A stretch of DNA of 64,000 nucleotides. Source: Gammaproteobacteria bacterium (lineage in GTDB: Bacteria; Pseudomonadota; Gammaproteobacteria; Steroidobacterales; GCA-2729495). Below the pieces are notes generated by a model. It did no database searches and was not told where the DNA came from. It was given only the letters and a program-made list of their open reading frames with translations. Location of the stretch: NCBI GenBank assembly GCA_014337915.1, contig QUBU01000001.1, positions 1 to 64,000 of the forward strand, read 5' to 3'. The translations under genes and the position numbers were made by a program. This document shows, piece by piece, positions 8,549 through 21,648 of this stretch; position 1 is the first letter of the stretch, and every line of letters begins with the position of its first letter.

Positions 8549-9691
8549 ATGAGCAAGCGGGATTTCTACGAAGTGCTTGGCGTCGCACGTGGTGCGTCGG
8601 CGGAAGACATCAAGAAGGCCTACCGCCGGTTGGCCATGAAGTATCACCCCGACCGCAACGCCGACGACAAGGATGCCGAAGCCAGGTTCAAGGAGGCCAA
8701 GGAGGCGTACGAGGTCCTGACCGACGCCAGCAAGCGCGCTGCCTACGATCAGTACGGGCATGCCGGTGTGGATGCCGCCGCGGCTGGGGCGGGGCGCCCA
8801 GGCGGCTTCGGCCCGGGCGACGCCTTTGGCGACATATTCGGAGATGTGTTCGGCGACATCTTCGGGGGTGGCCGTCGGGCAGGTCGATCGGGGGTGTTCC
8901 GTGGTGCCGACCTGCGCTACGAGCTGGCGCTGGACCTGGAGCAGGCGGTATTCGGGGCAACCATCAACATCACCATCCCGACCGTGGTGGCCTGCGAGCC
9001 CTGCAAGGGTACGGGTGCCGCTCCGGGCACGAAAACCGTTCAGTGCCGCCGATGCAATGGCGCTGGGCAGGTGCGCATCAGCCAGGGGTTCTTTTCCATC
9101 CAGCAAACCTGTCCAGGCTGCCAGGGTGCCGGGCAGGTCGTGGAGAAACCCTGTCCATCCTGCCAGGGCCGAGGCCGGGTACAGCAGAGCAAGACGCTGG
9201 CGGTGAAGGTGCCCGCTGGAGTGGACGAGGGGGACCGGATTCGCCTGACTGGCGAAGGCGAGGCAGGCCAGAATGGCGGCCCGCCCGGGGACCTCTACGT
9301 CGAGATTCGCATGCGGCCGCATCCGCTGTTCGAGCGGCGCGGCGCCGACCTCTCCTGTGTCGTCCCGGTCAGTTTCTATGTCGCGGCGCTGGGCGGCAGC
9401 CTGGACATACCCACGCTCGACGGCGAGGTCACACTCAAGGTGCCTCCGGAGACCCAGCCCGGCAAGGTCCTGCGCCTCAAGGGTAAGGGGGTCAAGCCGG
9501 TCCGCGGAGGCGGGGTGGGCGACCTCTACTGCCAGATCGATGTCGAGGTACCGGTAAACCTGAGCGCGGAACAGAAAAGGCACCTCAAGGCATTCAACGA
9601 CTCGCTGGTTGCAGGCGGGGATCGTCACCGGCCACGGAGCAGTTCCTGGAAGGAAGGTGTTCGGAAGTTTTTCGAGAAGCTCGGTTCCTGA
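8549..9691 (+). CDS. dnaJ: Chaperone DnaJ (Hsp40)
   Basis: DnaJ delivers substrates to DnaK and stimulates its ATPase. The 380-residue protein has the N-terminal J domain ([11 protein letters not shown] in YHPDRN near residue 34), a Gly/Phe-rich segment ([18 protein letters not shown]), and four zinc-binding repeats [24 protein letters not shown] and CPSCQGRG. The C-terminal substrate domain follows. ATG is preceded directly by an in-frame GTG; no good Shine-Dalgarno is visible, possibly because translation is linked to the upstream hairpin. Confidence 0.98.
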   Translation: MSKRDFYEVLGVARGASAEDIKKAYRRLAMKYHPDRNADDKDAEARFKEAKEAYEVLTDASKRAAYDQYGHAGVDAAAAGAGRPGGFGPGDAFGDIFGDVFGDIFGGGRRAGRSGVFRGADLRYELALDLEQAVFGATINITIPTVVACEPCKGTGAAPGTKTVQCRRCNGAGQVRISQGFFSIQQTCPGCQGAGQVVEKPCPSCQGRGRVQQSKTLAVKVPAGVDEGDRIRLTGEGEAGQNGGPPGDLYVEIRMRPHPLFERRGADLSCVVPVSFYVAALGGSLDIPTLDGEVTLKVPPETQPGKVLRLKGKGVKPVRGGGVGDLYCQIDVEVPVNLSAEQKRHLKAFNDSLVAGGDRHRPRSSSWKEGVRKFFEKLGS

Positions 9692-9726
9692 GAAGATGGC
9701 CGCCGGGCTGGGCAAGGGGGTGTGAC

Positions 9727-10539
9727 TTGAGAATTGCGGTTCTTGGCGCCACCGGGCGCATGGGAGCAACGATCATCCGGCTGGTTGCAGGCAGCTCCGA
9801 TCTCGAGCTTTGCGGAGCCGCGACCGAGGCGGGACATCCTGCCCTTGGGCAGGATGCAGGTTCCGCGGCAGGAGCCGGCGAGATTGGCATCCCGGTGACG
9901 GCATCCGTGGCCACCGCGATCACCGCTGCGCAGGTTGTCATCGATTTCACCAGCGCCGCTGCCGCAGGCGCCAATATCGAGGCCTGCGTGGCCGAGGGTT
10001 GTGCCCTGGTCATGGGCACCACGGGGCTTGCGGACCAGCAGCAGGCCATGCTCAGGCAGGCGAGCCGGAGCATCCCCATAGTCTACGGGCGCAACATGAG
10101 TGTCGGCGTACTGGTCCTGACCGCACTTGCCCGGGAAGCGGCACGCCTCCTGGGATCCGAGGCGGATATCGAAATCGTGGAAGCGCACCACCGCAACAAG
10201 GTGGATGCACCGTCCGGCACCGCACTGCAACTCGGCGAAGCGGTGGCTGGGGCGCTCGGCAGGCGGCTCGATGACATCGCCACTGGCGACCGTTTCGCGA
10301 CGCGCGCACCGCGCCGCCCCGGGAGCATAGGGTTCTCGTCGGTGCGTGCAGGCCAGATCATCGGTGACCACGAGGTGCTGTTCGCCCTCGATGAGGAGAT
10401 CCTGCGCCTGGAGCACCGCGCGTTGGACCGGGCAACTTTTGCGCGGGGTGCCCTGCGCGCAGCCCGCTGGGTCGCCGGCCAGGCGCCCGGGCTGTATGGA
10501 ATGGCGGATGTGCTCGGCCTGGCGCCACCCCGCACCTGA
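9727..10539 (+). CDS. dapB: 4-hydroxy-tetrahydrodipicolinate reductase
   Basis: DapB reduces hydroxy-tetrahydrodipicolinate with NAD(P)H in the diaminopimelate/lysine pathway. The 270-residue product begins with the Rossmann motif GATGRMG and contains the catalytic signature EAHHRNKVDAPSGTA (His pair and Lys). The start is TTG with AAGGGGG 6 nt upstream. It follows dnaJ by 35 bp and precedes carA, the order found in pseudomonads and xanthomonads. Confidence 0.97.
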   Translation: MRIAVLGATGRMGATIIRLVAGSSDLELCGAATEAGHPALGQDAGSAAGAGEIGIPVTASVATAITAAQVVIDFTSAAAAGANIEACVAEGCALVMGTTGLADQQQAMLRQASRSIPIVYGRNMSVGVLVLTALAREAARLLGSEADIEIVEAHHRNKVDAPSGTALQLGEAVAGALGRRLDDIATGDRFATRAPRRPGSIGFSSVRAGQIIGDHEVLFALDEEILRLEHRALDRATFARGALRAARWVAGQAPGLYGMADVLGLAPPRT

Positions 10540-10595
10540 TTTCCTGCTGCGGCGTGGTGATTGGCGCGCCGATGGTGTCCCGCCGGGGGGTCGTT

Positions 10596-10601
10596 TAGAA
10601 T
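10596..10601 (+). promoter_or_regulatory. Candidate -10 element for carAB
   Basis: TAGAAT matches the sigma-70 -10 consensus at 5 of 6 positions. A transcript starting about 7 nt downstream would open just before two adjacent hairpins in the carA leader. The -35 region (TGGTGT-like) is poor. Confidence 0.4.
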
Positions 10602-10611
10602 GACGCGGGTT

Positions 10612-10663
10612 CCAGAGAATCGGTTTCTCTGGCGGGAGGAATCCATCGTGGGTCCCTCCCGCC
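10612..10663 (+). promoter_or_regulatory. Two adjoining hairpins in the carA leader
   Basis: Two perfect inverted repeats share two bases. The first spans 10612-10632, with arm CCAGAGAA, 8 bp and a 5-nt loop. The second spans 10631-10663, with arm GGCGGGAGG, 9 bp and a 15-nt loop. Because the second arm of the first and the first arm of the second overlap, the two cannot fully form together. They lie between the candidate -10 and the carA start, which suggests leader-based control by pyrimidines or arginine. No T-run follows either one. Confidence 0.55.
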
Positions 10664-10702
10664 GATCGTGTCTGTGTGTCAGAAATCCACGAGGGTGCAG
10701 GG

Positions 10703-11878
10703 GTGAATGAGCCCGCCGTACTGGCGCTGGAGGACGGAAGTCTTTTCCGGGGCATTTCCGTCGGTGCTTCGGGACGCACCATCGGTGAAGTCGTTTTCAA
10801 TACCGCGATGACGGGATATCAGGAGATCCTGACTGACCCGTCCTATTGCCGGCAGATCGTCACGCTGACCTACCCGCACATCGGCAATACGGGTACCAAC
10901 ACCGACGACCTGGAAAGCGACCGGGTCTTCGCCGCTGGGCTGGTAATCCGGGACCTGCCAGCCCTGGCCAGCAATTACCGCTCCGAACTGCCCCTGGGCG
11001 AGATGCTGCGGCGGGGCAACGTGGTGGCCATCGCCGAGATCGATACGCGGCGCCTGACGCGCCTGCTGCGCGACAAAGGCGCGATGTCCGGCTGCATCAT
11101 GACCGGGGACGTCGATCCCAGGACCGCTGTGGAGCACGCGCGGCGTTTCCCGGGGCTGGCGGGCATGGATCTCGCGCGCGTGGTCACGACCCGGGATGGC
11201 TACCAATGGAACCTGGGGCGCAACTGGCCAACCTCCACGGTTGCCGTCCCCGGCAAGCGGGCCACCCCGTTCCTGGTGGTAGCCTACGACTTTGGCATCA
11301 AGCGCAATATCCTGCGCCTGCTGGTCGATCAGGGCTGCCGGGTCACTGTCGTGCCTGCCCAGACTTCCGCTGAGGATGTGCTGGCCATGGAGCCTGACGG
11401 CGTCTTCCTCTCCAACGGACCGGGAGACCCCGAGCCCTGCGCCTATGCGATAGAGGCCGTCCGCAGACTCCTGGCCAGCGGCATACCGATCTTCGGCATC
11501 TGCCTTGGTCACCAGTTCCTGGCGCTCGCAAGTGGTGCCAGGACGATGAAAATGAAGTTCGGTCACCGGGGCGCCAATCATCCGGTGCTCGACATCGATA
11601 CGGCCCGCGTCATGATCACCAGCCAGAACCATGGCTTTGCGGTGGATGAGGCCAGCCTCCCGGAAAACCTCCGGCCAACACATCGCAGCCTGTTTGATAA
11701 TTCACTTCAGGGAATCGAAAGAACCGATTGTCCTGCCTTTGGTTTTCAGGGTCACCCTGAAGCCAGTCCGGGGCCGCATGACATGGAGCCGCTGTTTGCG
11801 CGTTTTGCCGAATCGATGCGCAAGGGCGTGCAGGCACCCGCGGGGCGTAGTGGTCGCCCCGCAGCTTCCAGCAACTGA
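10703..11878 (+). CDS. carA: Carbamoyl-phosphate synthase small subunit
   Basis: CarA hydrolyses glutamine and passes ammonia to CarB for carbamoyl phosphate, feeding arginine and pyrimidine synthesis. The 391-residue product has the N-terminal CPSase domain ([30 protein letters not shown]) and a C-terminal class I glutamine amidotransferase domain with FGICLGHQ (nucleophile Cys) and GHPEASPGP (His, Glu). GTG was chosen because GAGGG lies 7 nt upstream; another GTG nine codons earlier is possible. carB follows after 11 bp. Confidence 0.97.
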   Translation: MNEPAVLALEDGSLFRGISVGASGRTIGEVVFNTAMTGYQEILTDPSYCRQIVTLTYPHIGNTGTNTDDLESDRVFAAGLVIRDLPALASNYRSELPLGEMLRRGNVVAIAEIDTRRLTRLLRDKGAMSGCIMTGDVDPRTAVEHARRFPGLAGMDLARVVTTRDGYQWNLGRNWPTSTVAVPGKRATPFLVVAYDFGIKRNILRLLVDQGCRVTVVPAQTSAEDVLAMEPDGVFLSNGPGDPEPCAYAIEAVRRLLASGIPIFGICLGHQFLALASGARTMKMKFGHRGANHPVLDIDTARVMITSQNHGFAVDEASLPENLRPTHRSLFDNSLQGIERTDCPAFGFQGHPEASPGPHDMEPLFARFAESMRKGVQAPAGRSGRPAASSN

Positions 11879-11889
11879 GCCAGCAGAAC

Positions 11890-15110
<3,221 letters not shown>

Positions 15111-15114
<4 letters not shown>

Positions 15115-15587
15115 GGAAGATGCCCATCACCGCCCGGGGTGCCGAATTACTGCGCGAGGAACTGCGGCGCCTCAAGACCGCCGACCGGCCGCGCGTCATC
15201 CAGGCCATCGCCGAGGCCCGCGGTCACGGTGACCTCAAGGAGAATGCGGAGTATCAGGCTGCGAAGGAGCAGCAGGGGTTCATTGAAGGCCGTATCCAGG
15301 AGATCGAATCGCGCCTGGCAAACTGCGAGATCATCGAGGTCTCCAGGCTGAAGAACACGGGCCGCGTGGTGTTCGGTGCCACCGTCAGCCTGGTCGACGA
15401 GTCGGATGGGCGGGAAGTTTCCTACCGGATTGTCGGTGAAGACGAAGCCGACATTGCCGCAGGGTCGATTTCCATTACCTCGCCAATCGCCCGGGCGCTG
15501 ATTGGCCACAATGAAGGTGACGTGGCGGTAGTTGCGGCCCCCGGAGGAGAGCGCAGCTACGAGATCCTCAAGGTCGAGTATCTCTAG
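15111..15587 (+). CDS. greA: Transcription elongation factor GreA
   Basis: GreA inserts a coiled coil into the RNA polymerase secondary channel and stimulates cleavage of backtracked RNA. The 158-residue protein has the N-terminal coiled coil ([34 protein letters not shown] with the Asp/Glu tip) and a C-terminal FKBP-like domain ([18 protein letters not shown]). GTG overlapping the carB TGA, with AAGGAA upstream, is preferred to an ATG three codons later. Convergent with yhbY, sharing a CTAG overlap. Confidence 0.97.
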
Positions 15588-15892
15588 GCCGCGCCGGCCC
15601 CGGGCAGCACCAGGCGTGGTGCCTTGGCATCCGGACGGTAGAGTACGGCAACGTTGCCGATGCGGGACACCAGGGTGGCGCCGCAACGTTCGGCCAGTGC
15701 GTCGATGATCGAGTTACGCAGGTCGCGATTATCAGCCCGTACCTTGATCTTGAGGAGTTCATGATGCGCCAGTGCGCCATCGAGCTCCGCCAGCACACCG
15801 GGCGAGATTCCGGCGCTGCCTACCTGGACGCATGGGTTCAGGTGGTGCGCAAGGCCGCGCAGGTGCCGCTTCTGCGTTTCCGTGAGTTTCAT
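15584..15892 (-). CDS. yhbY: Ribosome-associated RNA-binding protein YhbY (CRS1-YhbY domain)
   Basis: This 102-residue protein is a single KH-like CRS1-YhbY domain, implicated in large-subunit ribosome assembly. Visible family features are [34 protein letters not shown] and HHELLKIKV, ending in a hydrophobic [12 protein letters not shown] strand. It is convergent with greA (4-bp stop overlap) and divergent from rlmE, as in E. coli. The tail after PRLVLPG is short. Confidence 0.93.
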   Translation of the reverse strand: MKLTETQKRHLRGLAHHLNPCVQVGSAGISPGVLAELDGALAHHELLKIKVRADNRDLRNSIIDALAERCGATLVSRIGNVAVLYRPDAKAPRLVLPGAGAA

Positions 15893-15900
15893 TGCAGCGC

Positions 15901-15906
15901 ATTATA
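15901..15906 (-). promoter_or_regulatory. Perfect -10 box for a nearly leaderless yhbY transcript
   Basis: On the minus strand TATAAT occurs with only 8 nt between it and the yhbY ATG. A normal start point 6-7 nt downstream would leave an mRNA with 0-2 nt before the start codon. The -35 region is poor (GGTTCT-like). Confidence 0.4.
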
Positions 15907-15936
15907 GCTGCCGCGAACCAGGCAGAACCCGCGTAC

Positions 15937-16557
15937 GTGGCCAGAAAATCATCCAGCGGCAGGTGGAAGCAGCGCCAGGCGCGCGATCCCTATGTCCGGA
16001 GGGCCCGGGCCGAGGGCTGGCGTTCCAGGGCGGCGTTCAAGCTGATGGAGATCGATGACCGGGAGCGCCTGCTGCGTCGTGGCGCGCGGGTCCTTGACCT
16101 GGGGGCGGCGCCTGGGGGCTGGTCGCAGGTGGCGGCTGAGCGGGTCGGAGGTTCGGGACGAGTCGTTGCCGTCGACCTGTTGCCCATGGAGCCCCTGGAA
16201 GGCGTTGTGGTCATCCAGGGGGATTTTCTGGCAGCGGACGTCCAGGCGCAGATCCTGGAGGCCCTCGGGGGGGGCAAGGCGGACCTGGTGATTTCCGACA
16301 TGGCCCCCAATATCACTGGAAACCGTAGCGTGGACCAGCCGCGGGCGATGGGCCTGGTGGAGGCGGTTATCGAGGATGCGGGCCTGTTTCTCGAGTCGGG
16401 CGGTACGCTCCTGGCCAAGGTGTTCCAGGGGGAGGGATTCGAGGCCTTCGTGGCGGCCGCAAGGCGGAAGTTCGGCTCGGTCCGTATACGAAAACCGGCA
16501 TCATCGCGGGCGGAAAGCCGTGAGATGTACTTGGTGGCGGGAAACTATCGTTTGTAG
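15937..16557 (+). CDS. rlmE: 23S rRNA (uridine-2'-O)-methyltransferase RlmE
   Basis: RlmE (FtsJ/RrmJ) methylates U2552 of 23S rRNA using SAM and is heat-induced in E. coli. The 206-residue product from GTG begins MARKSSSGRWKQRQ, matching the family's N-terminus. It shows SRAAFKL, the SAM site VLDLGAAPGGWSQ, VISDMAPNITG, LLAKVFQG and SRAESREMYLV, which supply the K-D-K-E catalytic set. The frame is open 15 codons further upstream to a TTG that overlaps the yhbY start. ftsH follows, as in E. coli. Confidence 0.95.
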   Translation: MARKSSSGRWKQRQARDPYVRRARAEGWRSRAAFKLMEIDDRERLLRRGARVLDLGAAPGGWSQVAAERVGGSGRVVAVDLLPMEPLEGVVVIQGDFLAADVQAQILEALGGGKADLVISDMAPNITGNRSVDQPRAMGLVEAVIEDAGLFLESGGTLLAKVFQGEGFEAFVAAARRKFGSVRIRKPASSRAESREMYLVAGNYRL

Positions 16558-16613
16558 TAGCGTCTAATATTGTCGGACCCATATAAGTCGCTCATGCGAC
16601 TGAAGGTTTTCCA

Positions 16614-18533
16614 GTGAACGACCTGGCCAAGAACATCATTCTCTGGATCGTCATCGCCATCGTGCTGCTGACGGTCTTCCAGAGTTTCGGCACCGGCGGG
16701 CGCCAGCCTGCAGCGGTCGAGTACTCGACTTTCCTGGACTGGGTGCACGCCAGCCAGGTCGAGCGGGTGGTCTTCGAAGGGGACACCATCCGCGGGGAGC
16801 GGGTCACCGGCGAAGGTTTCGTCACCTACAGCCCGGAAACCGACAACACGGCATTGATCGGTGAACTGAAGAAGAGCCACGTGCAGATCAGTGCGACCGC
16901 CCCGAAGGGGCAGAACATCCTGGTCAGCCTGTTTATCAATTCGTTCCCCGTGCTGCTTCTGATCGGTGTCTGGGTCTATTTCATGCGCCAGATGCAGGGC
17001 GGTGGCGGCGGTCGCGGTGCCATGTCCTTCGGCAAGAGTCGCGCCCGGCTGCTTGGAGAAGATCAGGTCAACGTGACCTTCAATGACGTCGCGGGTGTCG
17101 AGGAAGCGAAGGAAGAGGTTGGCGAGATCGTCGACTTCCTGCGCGATCCGGCAAAATTCCAGCGCCTGGGCGGCAAGATTCCACGCGGCGTCCTGATGGT
17201 CGGGTCGCCCGGTACCGGGAAGACCCTGCTCGCCAAGGCGATCGCAGGTGAAGCGAAAGTGCCATTCTTCACCATCTCCGGCTCGGACTTCGTCGAGATG
17301 TTCGTCGGCGTCGGTGCGTCACGCGTCCGTGACATGTTCGAGCAGGCGAAAAAGCACGCGCCGTGCATCATTTTCATCGACGAGATCGATGCGGTCGGGC
17401 GCCATCGCGGCGCTGGCCTGGGCGGTGGCCATGACGAGCGCGAGCAGACGCTGAATCAGCTGCTGGTTGAAATGGACGGCTTCGAGGGCAACGAAGGCGT
17501 CATCGTCATTGCGGCAACCAACCGGCCGGACGTGCTGGATCCGGCGCTGCTGCGTCCCGGGCGCTTCGACCGCCAGGTCGTTGTGCCGCTGCCGGATGTG
17601 CGCGGCCGCGAGCAGATCCTGCGCGTGCATATGCGTAAGGTGCCGCTGGCCGACGACGTGCGGCCATCGGTCATCGCGCGCGGTACCCCCGGGTTCTCCG
17701 GTGCGGACCTCGCGAACCTGGTCAATGAGGCGGCGCTTTTTGCTGCTCGCTCGAACCGCCGTACGGTCACCATGGATGAGTTCGAGAAGGCCAAGGACAA
17801 GATCATGATGGGCGCCGAGCGCCGCTCCATGGTCATGAGCGAGGAGGAAAAGAAGCTGACGGCCTACCACGAGGCCGGCCATGCCATCGTCGGTCTGTCG
17901 GTGCCGGACCATGACCCGGTGTACAAGGTCTCGATCATCCCGCGCGGACGCGCGCTTGGCGTCACCATGTTTCTTCCGGAGGAAGACCGCTACAGCCTGA
18001 GCAAGCGTCGCCTGAACAGCCAGATTTCCAGCCTGTTCGGTGGCCGGATCGCCGAGGAGATCGTGTTCGGTCGCGAGGCGGTGACCACCGGGGCGGCAAA
18101 TGACATCGAGCGTGCAACCGACATCGCACGCAACATGGTCACGAAGTGGGGTCTGTCCGAGCGCCTCGGGCCGTTGACCTACACCGAGGAGGACGGCGAG
18201 GTGTTCCTCGGCCGCTCCTTTACCCAGCACAAGCAGGTGTCGGACGTCACCATCCACGCGATCGACGAAGAGGTCCGCAAGATCATCGATGACAACTACC
18301 GGCGCGCCGAGACCATCCTGCGCGAGAACATGGAGAAGCTGCACTCAATGGCAAGTGCCCTGGTGAAGTTCGAGACTATCGACGAGCAGCAGCTGAAGGA
18401 CATCATGGCGGGCCGTGAGCCGCGGCCGCCAGAGGGCTGGGACAGCCCCGGTCCCGTACCGCCTTCGCCGGCGCCCAGCAGCGGCGCTGCCAAGGGCGAA
18501 CCCGGCATCGGAGAGCCTGCCAAGCAGCATTAG
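16614..18533 (+). CDS. ftsH: ATP-dependent zinc metalloprotease FtsH
   Basis: FtsH is the membrane-anchored AAA+ protease that degrades membrane proteins and regulators such as sigma-32 and LpxC. The 639-residue product begins at GTG. It has TM1 near residues 7-24, a periplasmic segment, TM2 ([17 protein letters not shown]), Walker A GSPGTGKT, Walker B IIFIDEID, the second region of homology RPGRFDRQV, and zinc site HEAGH. The C-terminal tail is Pro/Ala-rich. It is followed by folP, as in many gammaproteobacteria. Confidence 0.98.
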   Translation: MNDLAKNIILWIVIAIVLLTVFQSFGTGGRQPAAVEYSTFLDWVHASQVERVVFEGDTIRGERVTGEGFVTYSPETDNTALIGELKKSHVQISATAPKGQNILVSLFINSFPVLLLIGVWVYFMRQMQGGGGGRGAMSFGKSRARLLGEDQVNVTFNDVAGVEEAKEEVGEIVDFLRDPAKFQRLGGKIPRGVLMVGSPGTGKTLLAKAIAGEAKVPFFTISGSDFVEMFVGVGASRVRDMFEQAKKHAPCIIFIDEIDAVGRHRGAGLGGGHDEREQTLNQLLVEMDGFEGNEGVIVIAATNRPDVLDPALLRPGRFDRQVVVPLPDVRGREQILRVHMRKVPLADDVRPSVIARGTPGFSGADLANLVNEAALFAARSNRRTVTMDEFEKAKDKIMMGAERRSMVMSEEEKKLTAYHEAGHAIVGLSVPDHDPVYKVSIIPRGRALGVTMFLPEEDRYSLSKRRLNSQISSLFGGRIAEEIVFGREAVTTGAANDIERATDIARNMVTKWGLSERLGPLTYTEEDGEVFLGRSFTQHKQVSDVTIHAIDEEVRKIIDDNYRRAETILRENMEKLHSMASALVKFETIDEQQLKDIMAGREPRPPEGWDSPGPVPPSPAPSSGAAKGEPGIGEPAKQH

Positions 18534-18600
18534 TCGGCACCAGGGCCAGGTTGCCTTGCATGTCGGGTGTCGTGGAGCGGGCCTGCCGGACCCGACAGCG

Positions 18601-19443
18601 GTGGAGCGCGTGAGCCGCCGGACCTGGCCACGGGCGGGCGAGCCGCCGCTGGTCATGGGCATCCTGAACGTCACGCCGGATTCGTTTGCGGATGCCGGTC
18701 GTTACTCACGCCTTGATGCGGCTGTTGCCCACGCCGAGGCGATGGTGGCAGCCGGGGCCGACATCATCGACATTGGGGGGGAGTCCACGCGACCGGGTGC
18801 CAGCCTGGTCGCCGAATCCGCAGAAATCGATAGGGTGGTTCCGGTGATCAGGGAACTCGCCCGGCGGACTCCCTGCCTGCTGTCGGTCGACACCAGCAAG
18901 CCGAACGTGATGCGCGCGGCCGTGGATGCGGGCGCCGGCATGATCAATGACGTCTGCGCCCTGCGCCGCCAGGGAGCCGAGGAGATGGCGGCCGGCCTTG
19001 GGGTGCCGATATGCATCATGCACATGCAGGGCGAACCGGCCTCGATGCAGGCGGCGCCGGCCTACCGCGATGTTGTCGCTGAAGTGAAGGAGTTCCTTGT
19101 TGCCCGCGTGGCTGCCTGTGAAGCTGCAGGAATACCGCGCGGGTCGCTGCTGATCGACCCGGGATTCGGGTTCGGCAAGGATCTGTCGCATAATCTACAG
19201 CTGTTGCGGTCCCTGCGGGAGTTCACTGCGCTGGGATTGCCAGTGCTCGTGGGGCTGTCGCGCAAGTCGATGATCGGGGCGTTGACCGGGAAACCGGTCG
19301 GTGAACGCCTGCACGGCAGTGTGGCGCTGGCAGTCTATGCGGCACTCCAGGGCGCATCGGTGGTCCGGGTCCATGATGTCGGGCCGACGGTGGAGGCGTT
19401 GCGTGTCATTGGAGCCGTGATGGGAGCGAGGGCCGATGAGTAG
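18601..19443 (+). CDS. folP: Dihydropteroate synthase
   Basis: FolP condenses p-aminobenzoate with hydroxymethyl-dihydropterin pyrophosphate in folate synthesis. The TIM-barrel signatures MGILNVTPDSFAD and IDIGGESTRPGA are clear, as are GAGMINDV, the IDPGFGFGK loop and VGLSRKSMIG. The start is uncertain: I use a GTG giving 280 residues. Another GTG three codons on has GGAG before it but very close. The frame is open back into the end of ftsH, which I consider non-coding. The 3' end overlaps glmM by 8 bp. Confidence 0.93.
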   Translation: MERVSRRTWPRAGEPPLVMGILNVTPDSFADAGRYSRLDAAVAHAEAMVAAGADIIDIGGESTRPGASLVAESAEIDRVVPVIRELARRTPCLLSVDTSKPNVMRAAVDAGAGMINDVCALRRQGAEEMAAGLGVPICIMHMQGEPASMQAAPAYRDVVAEVKEFLVARVAACEAAGIPRGSLLIDPGFGFGKDLSHNLQLLRSLREFTALGLPVLVGLSRKSMIGALTGKPVGERLHGSVALAVYAALQGASVVRVHDVGPTVEALRVIGAVMGARADE

Positions 19444-20770
19444 GCAATTCTTTGGGACCGACGGCATTCGCGGGCAGGTCGGACAGCACCCGATGACGGC
19501 CGAGTTTGCGCTGCGTCTTGCCAGCGCCGCAGCCCGCGTGCTGGCGCCCGACGGCGGGCGCGTCATGATCGGCAAGGACACGCGCGTGTCCGGGTACATG
19601 TTCGAGTCCGCACTCGAAGCCGGGTTTGTTGCTGCCGGAATGGATGTCACGCTGCTGGGTCCATTGCCTACGCCGGGCATTGCGTACATGACCCAGGCCT
19701 CCAACGCTGACCTGGGCGTGGTGATCAGCGCGTCCCACAATCCCTATGCGGACAACGGCATCAAGTTCTTCGATCGCAATGGGGGCAAGCTTTCCGACAG
19801 CATGGAGGAGGCAATCGAGGCGCATCTTGGAGAGCCAGCCATTACCCGTGATTCGGGGGCGCTCGGTCGTGCCAAGCGACTGGAAACCGCCATCGAGCAG
19901 TATCAGAGGTTCTGCGTCGGCACCGTATCTGGCCAGCTACGGTTGGATGGCCTGAAAGCCGTGGTGGATTGTGCCCACGGGGCTGGCTACAAGGTGGCGC
20001 CGCGGGCGCTTACCGAACTGGGCGCCGAGATCGTGCCGATCGGCTGCTCGCCCAATGGCCGCAACATCAATGAGGGTTGTGGGTCCACGCAGCCCGAGCT
20101 GCTCACACTCATGGTAAAGGGTGTCGGTGCCGACATCGGCATCGCCTTTGACGGCGATGGAGACCGCGTGGTCATGGTCGATCATCTCGGCAACCTGGTC
20201 GACGGCGACCAGATCCTCTACGTCCTGGCTGCAGATCGGCGCCGGCGCGGGCAGCTGGACGGGCCGGTAGTGGGCACGCTGATGAGCAATCTCGGCCTGG
20301 AAATTGCCCTGGGCGAGATAGGCGCCGGGTTTCATCGTGCAAAGGTTGGTGACCGGTACGTGCTCGAACTGCTGCGCGAAACGGGCGGCAAGCTGGGCGG
20401 TGAGACTTCCGGTCATATCCTCTGTCTCGACAAGACAACGACCGGAGATGGTCTGGTAACCGCGCTCCAGGTGCTGGCAGTCATGCGGGAGACCGGGCGT
20501 AGCCTGGCGGACCTGACCGCTGGTATGCGCAGGTTTCCCCAGGTCCTCATCAACGTCAGGACTGCCAGGCGGCTGGACCTCGGCGGCAGTACGCCGGTGC
20601 GGTCGGCGGTCGATCGGGTCAAGGACCAGCTGGGAAGGCGTGGCCGGGTGGTACTGCGGCCGTCAGGAACCGAGCCGGTCGTGCGTGTCATGGTGGAAGG
20701 CGAGGACGAGGGGGAGATTCGTCAGCTTGCCGAGCAGATTGCCCGGGTTGTGGCGGACGAGGCTGCCTGA
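19436..20770 (+). CDS. glmM: Phosphoglucosamine mutase
   Basis: GlmM converts glucosamine-6-phosphate to glucosamine-1-phosphate for UDP-GlcNAc synthesis. The 444-residue product has the N-terminal FGTDGIRG motif, the phosphoserine loop VVISASHNPYADNGIKFF (active Ser near residue 101), the metal-binding DGDGDR loop, GGETSGHI, and the C-terminal phosphate site RPSGTEPVVRVMVE. It overlaps the end of folP, so the two are likely coupled. Confidence 0.98.
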   Translation: MSRQFFGTDGIRGQVGQHPMTAEFALRLASAAARVLAPDGGRVMIGKDTRVSGYMFESALEAGFVAAGMDVTLLGPLPTPGIAYMTQASNADLGVVISASHNPYADNGIKFFDRNGGKLSDSMEEAIEAHLGEPAITRDSGALGRAKRLETAIEQYQRFCVGTVSGQLRLDGLKAVVDCAHGAGYKVAPRALTELGAEIVPIGCSPNGRNINEGCGSTQPELLTLMVKGVGADIGIAFDGDGDRVVMVDHLGNLVDGDQILYVLAADRRRRGQLDGPVVGTLMSNLGLEIALGEIGAGFHRAKVGDRYVLELLRETGGKLGGETSGHILCLDKTTTGDGLVTALQVLAVMRETGRSLADLTAGMRRFPQVLINVRTARRLDLGGSTPVRSAVDRVKDQLGRRGRVVLRPSGTEPVVRVMVEGEDEGEIRQLAEQIARVVADEAA

Positions 20771-20794
20771 ATTCCCGCAGGTGGTTTGCCGGCA

Positions 20795-20823
20795 TTGATT
20801 TCAGGATGGTGGGCGGCTAACCT
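20795..20823 (+). promoter_or_regulatory. Candidate promoter for tpiA-secG
   Basis: TTGATT and TAACCT are separated by 17 bp in the 113-bp glmM-tpiA spacer, each matching consensus at 4 of 6 positions. The predicted start is about 50 nt before tpiA. Confidence 0.4.
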
Positions 20824-20883
20824 TCGCGCCCGTCGAAGGCGTCCCGGTTCGCGCGGCGCCCGGCTTGTCTTGGTGGGACCCTC

Positions 20884-21648
20884 ATGAGGCGGCCTCTCGT
20901 CGCGGGAAACTGGAAGCTCCACGGAAGCCGGGCCTCCAATGCCAGCCTGCTCGGTGCGATCCGCGCCGGGCTGCAGTCCAGCTGGCACCTGGATGTGATG
21001 GTCTGCCCGCCATTCGTCTATCTCGCCGAGACAGCAGCCGCCCTTCAGGGAAGCCCCGTGATCCTGGGCGCCCAGGACGCTTCGGCCGAGGCTCAGGGTG
21101 CATTCACGGGCGAGGTATCAGCATCCATGCTGCGGGACGTGGGTTGCAGCCACGTCCTGGTGGGGCACTCCGAGCGCCGTACCCTGTTTGGCGAGTCGGA
21201 TGAACTCGTGGCCCGCAAGTTCCGGACCGTCGTGGCTGCTGGCCTGTCACCCGTGCTCTGTGTCGGCGAAACCCTGCAGCAGCGGCAGGCCGGTGCCACC
21301 GAGGCAGTGATCCGACAGCAACTGGATGCAGTACTCGCTGCGGTATCTGATGAAGATCTGGCACGGGGCATCATTGCCTACGAGCCGGTCTGGGCCATCG
21401 GCACTGGCCACACCGCTTCACCGGAGCAGGCCCAGGAGGTTCATGCCGTGATACGGCGTACCGTGCTGGCCCGGTCTGCTAGAATAGCGGGTGAACTTCG
21501 CATCCTGTATGGCGGCAGCGTCAAGGGAGCCAATGCCCAGGCGCTGTTCGCCATGCCGGACATCGATGGTGGCCTGGTGGGCGGTGCGTCGCTGGATGCG
21601 GCCGACTTTCTGAAGATCTGCAGCGCGGCTGCGGGAACAACGCAATGA
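20884..21648 (+). CDS. tpiA: Triosephosphate isomerase
   Basis: TpiA interconverts dihydroxyacetone phosphate and glyceraldehyde-3-phosphate. The 254-residue product has the catalytic Lys in GNWKLHG, the His in GHSERRTLFGE, the catalytic Glu in AYEPVWAIGTG with the flexible loop following, and the phosphate-binding ILYGGSVKGAN. Its stop overlaps the secG start (ATGA). Location between glmM and secG is as in pseudomonads and xanthomonads; E. coli keeps tpiA elsewhere. Confidence 0.98.
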   Translation: MRRPLVAGNWKLHGSRASNASLLGAIRAGLQSSWHLDVMVCPPFVYLAETAAALQGSPVILGAQDASAEAQGAFTGEVSASMLRDVGCSHVLVGHSERRTLFGESDELVARKFRTVVAAGLSPVLCVGETLQQRQAGATEAVIRQQLDAVLAAVSDEDLARGIIAYEPVWAIGTGHTASPEQAQEVHAVIRRTVLARSARIAGELRILYGGSVKGANAQALFAMPDIDGGLVGGASLDAADFLKICSAAAGTTQ

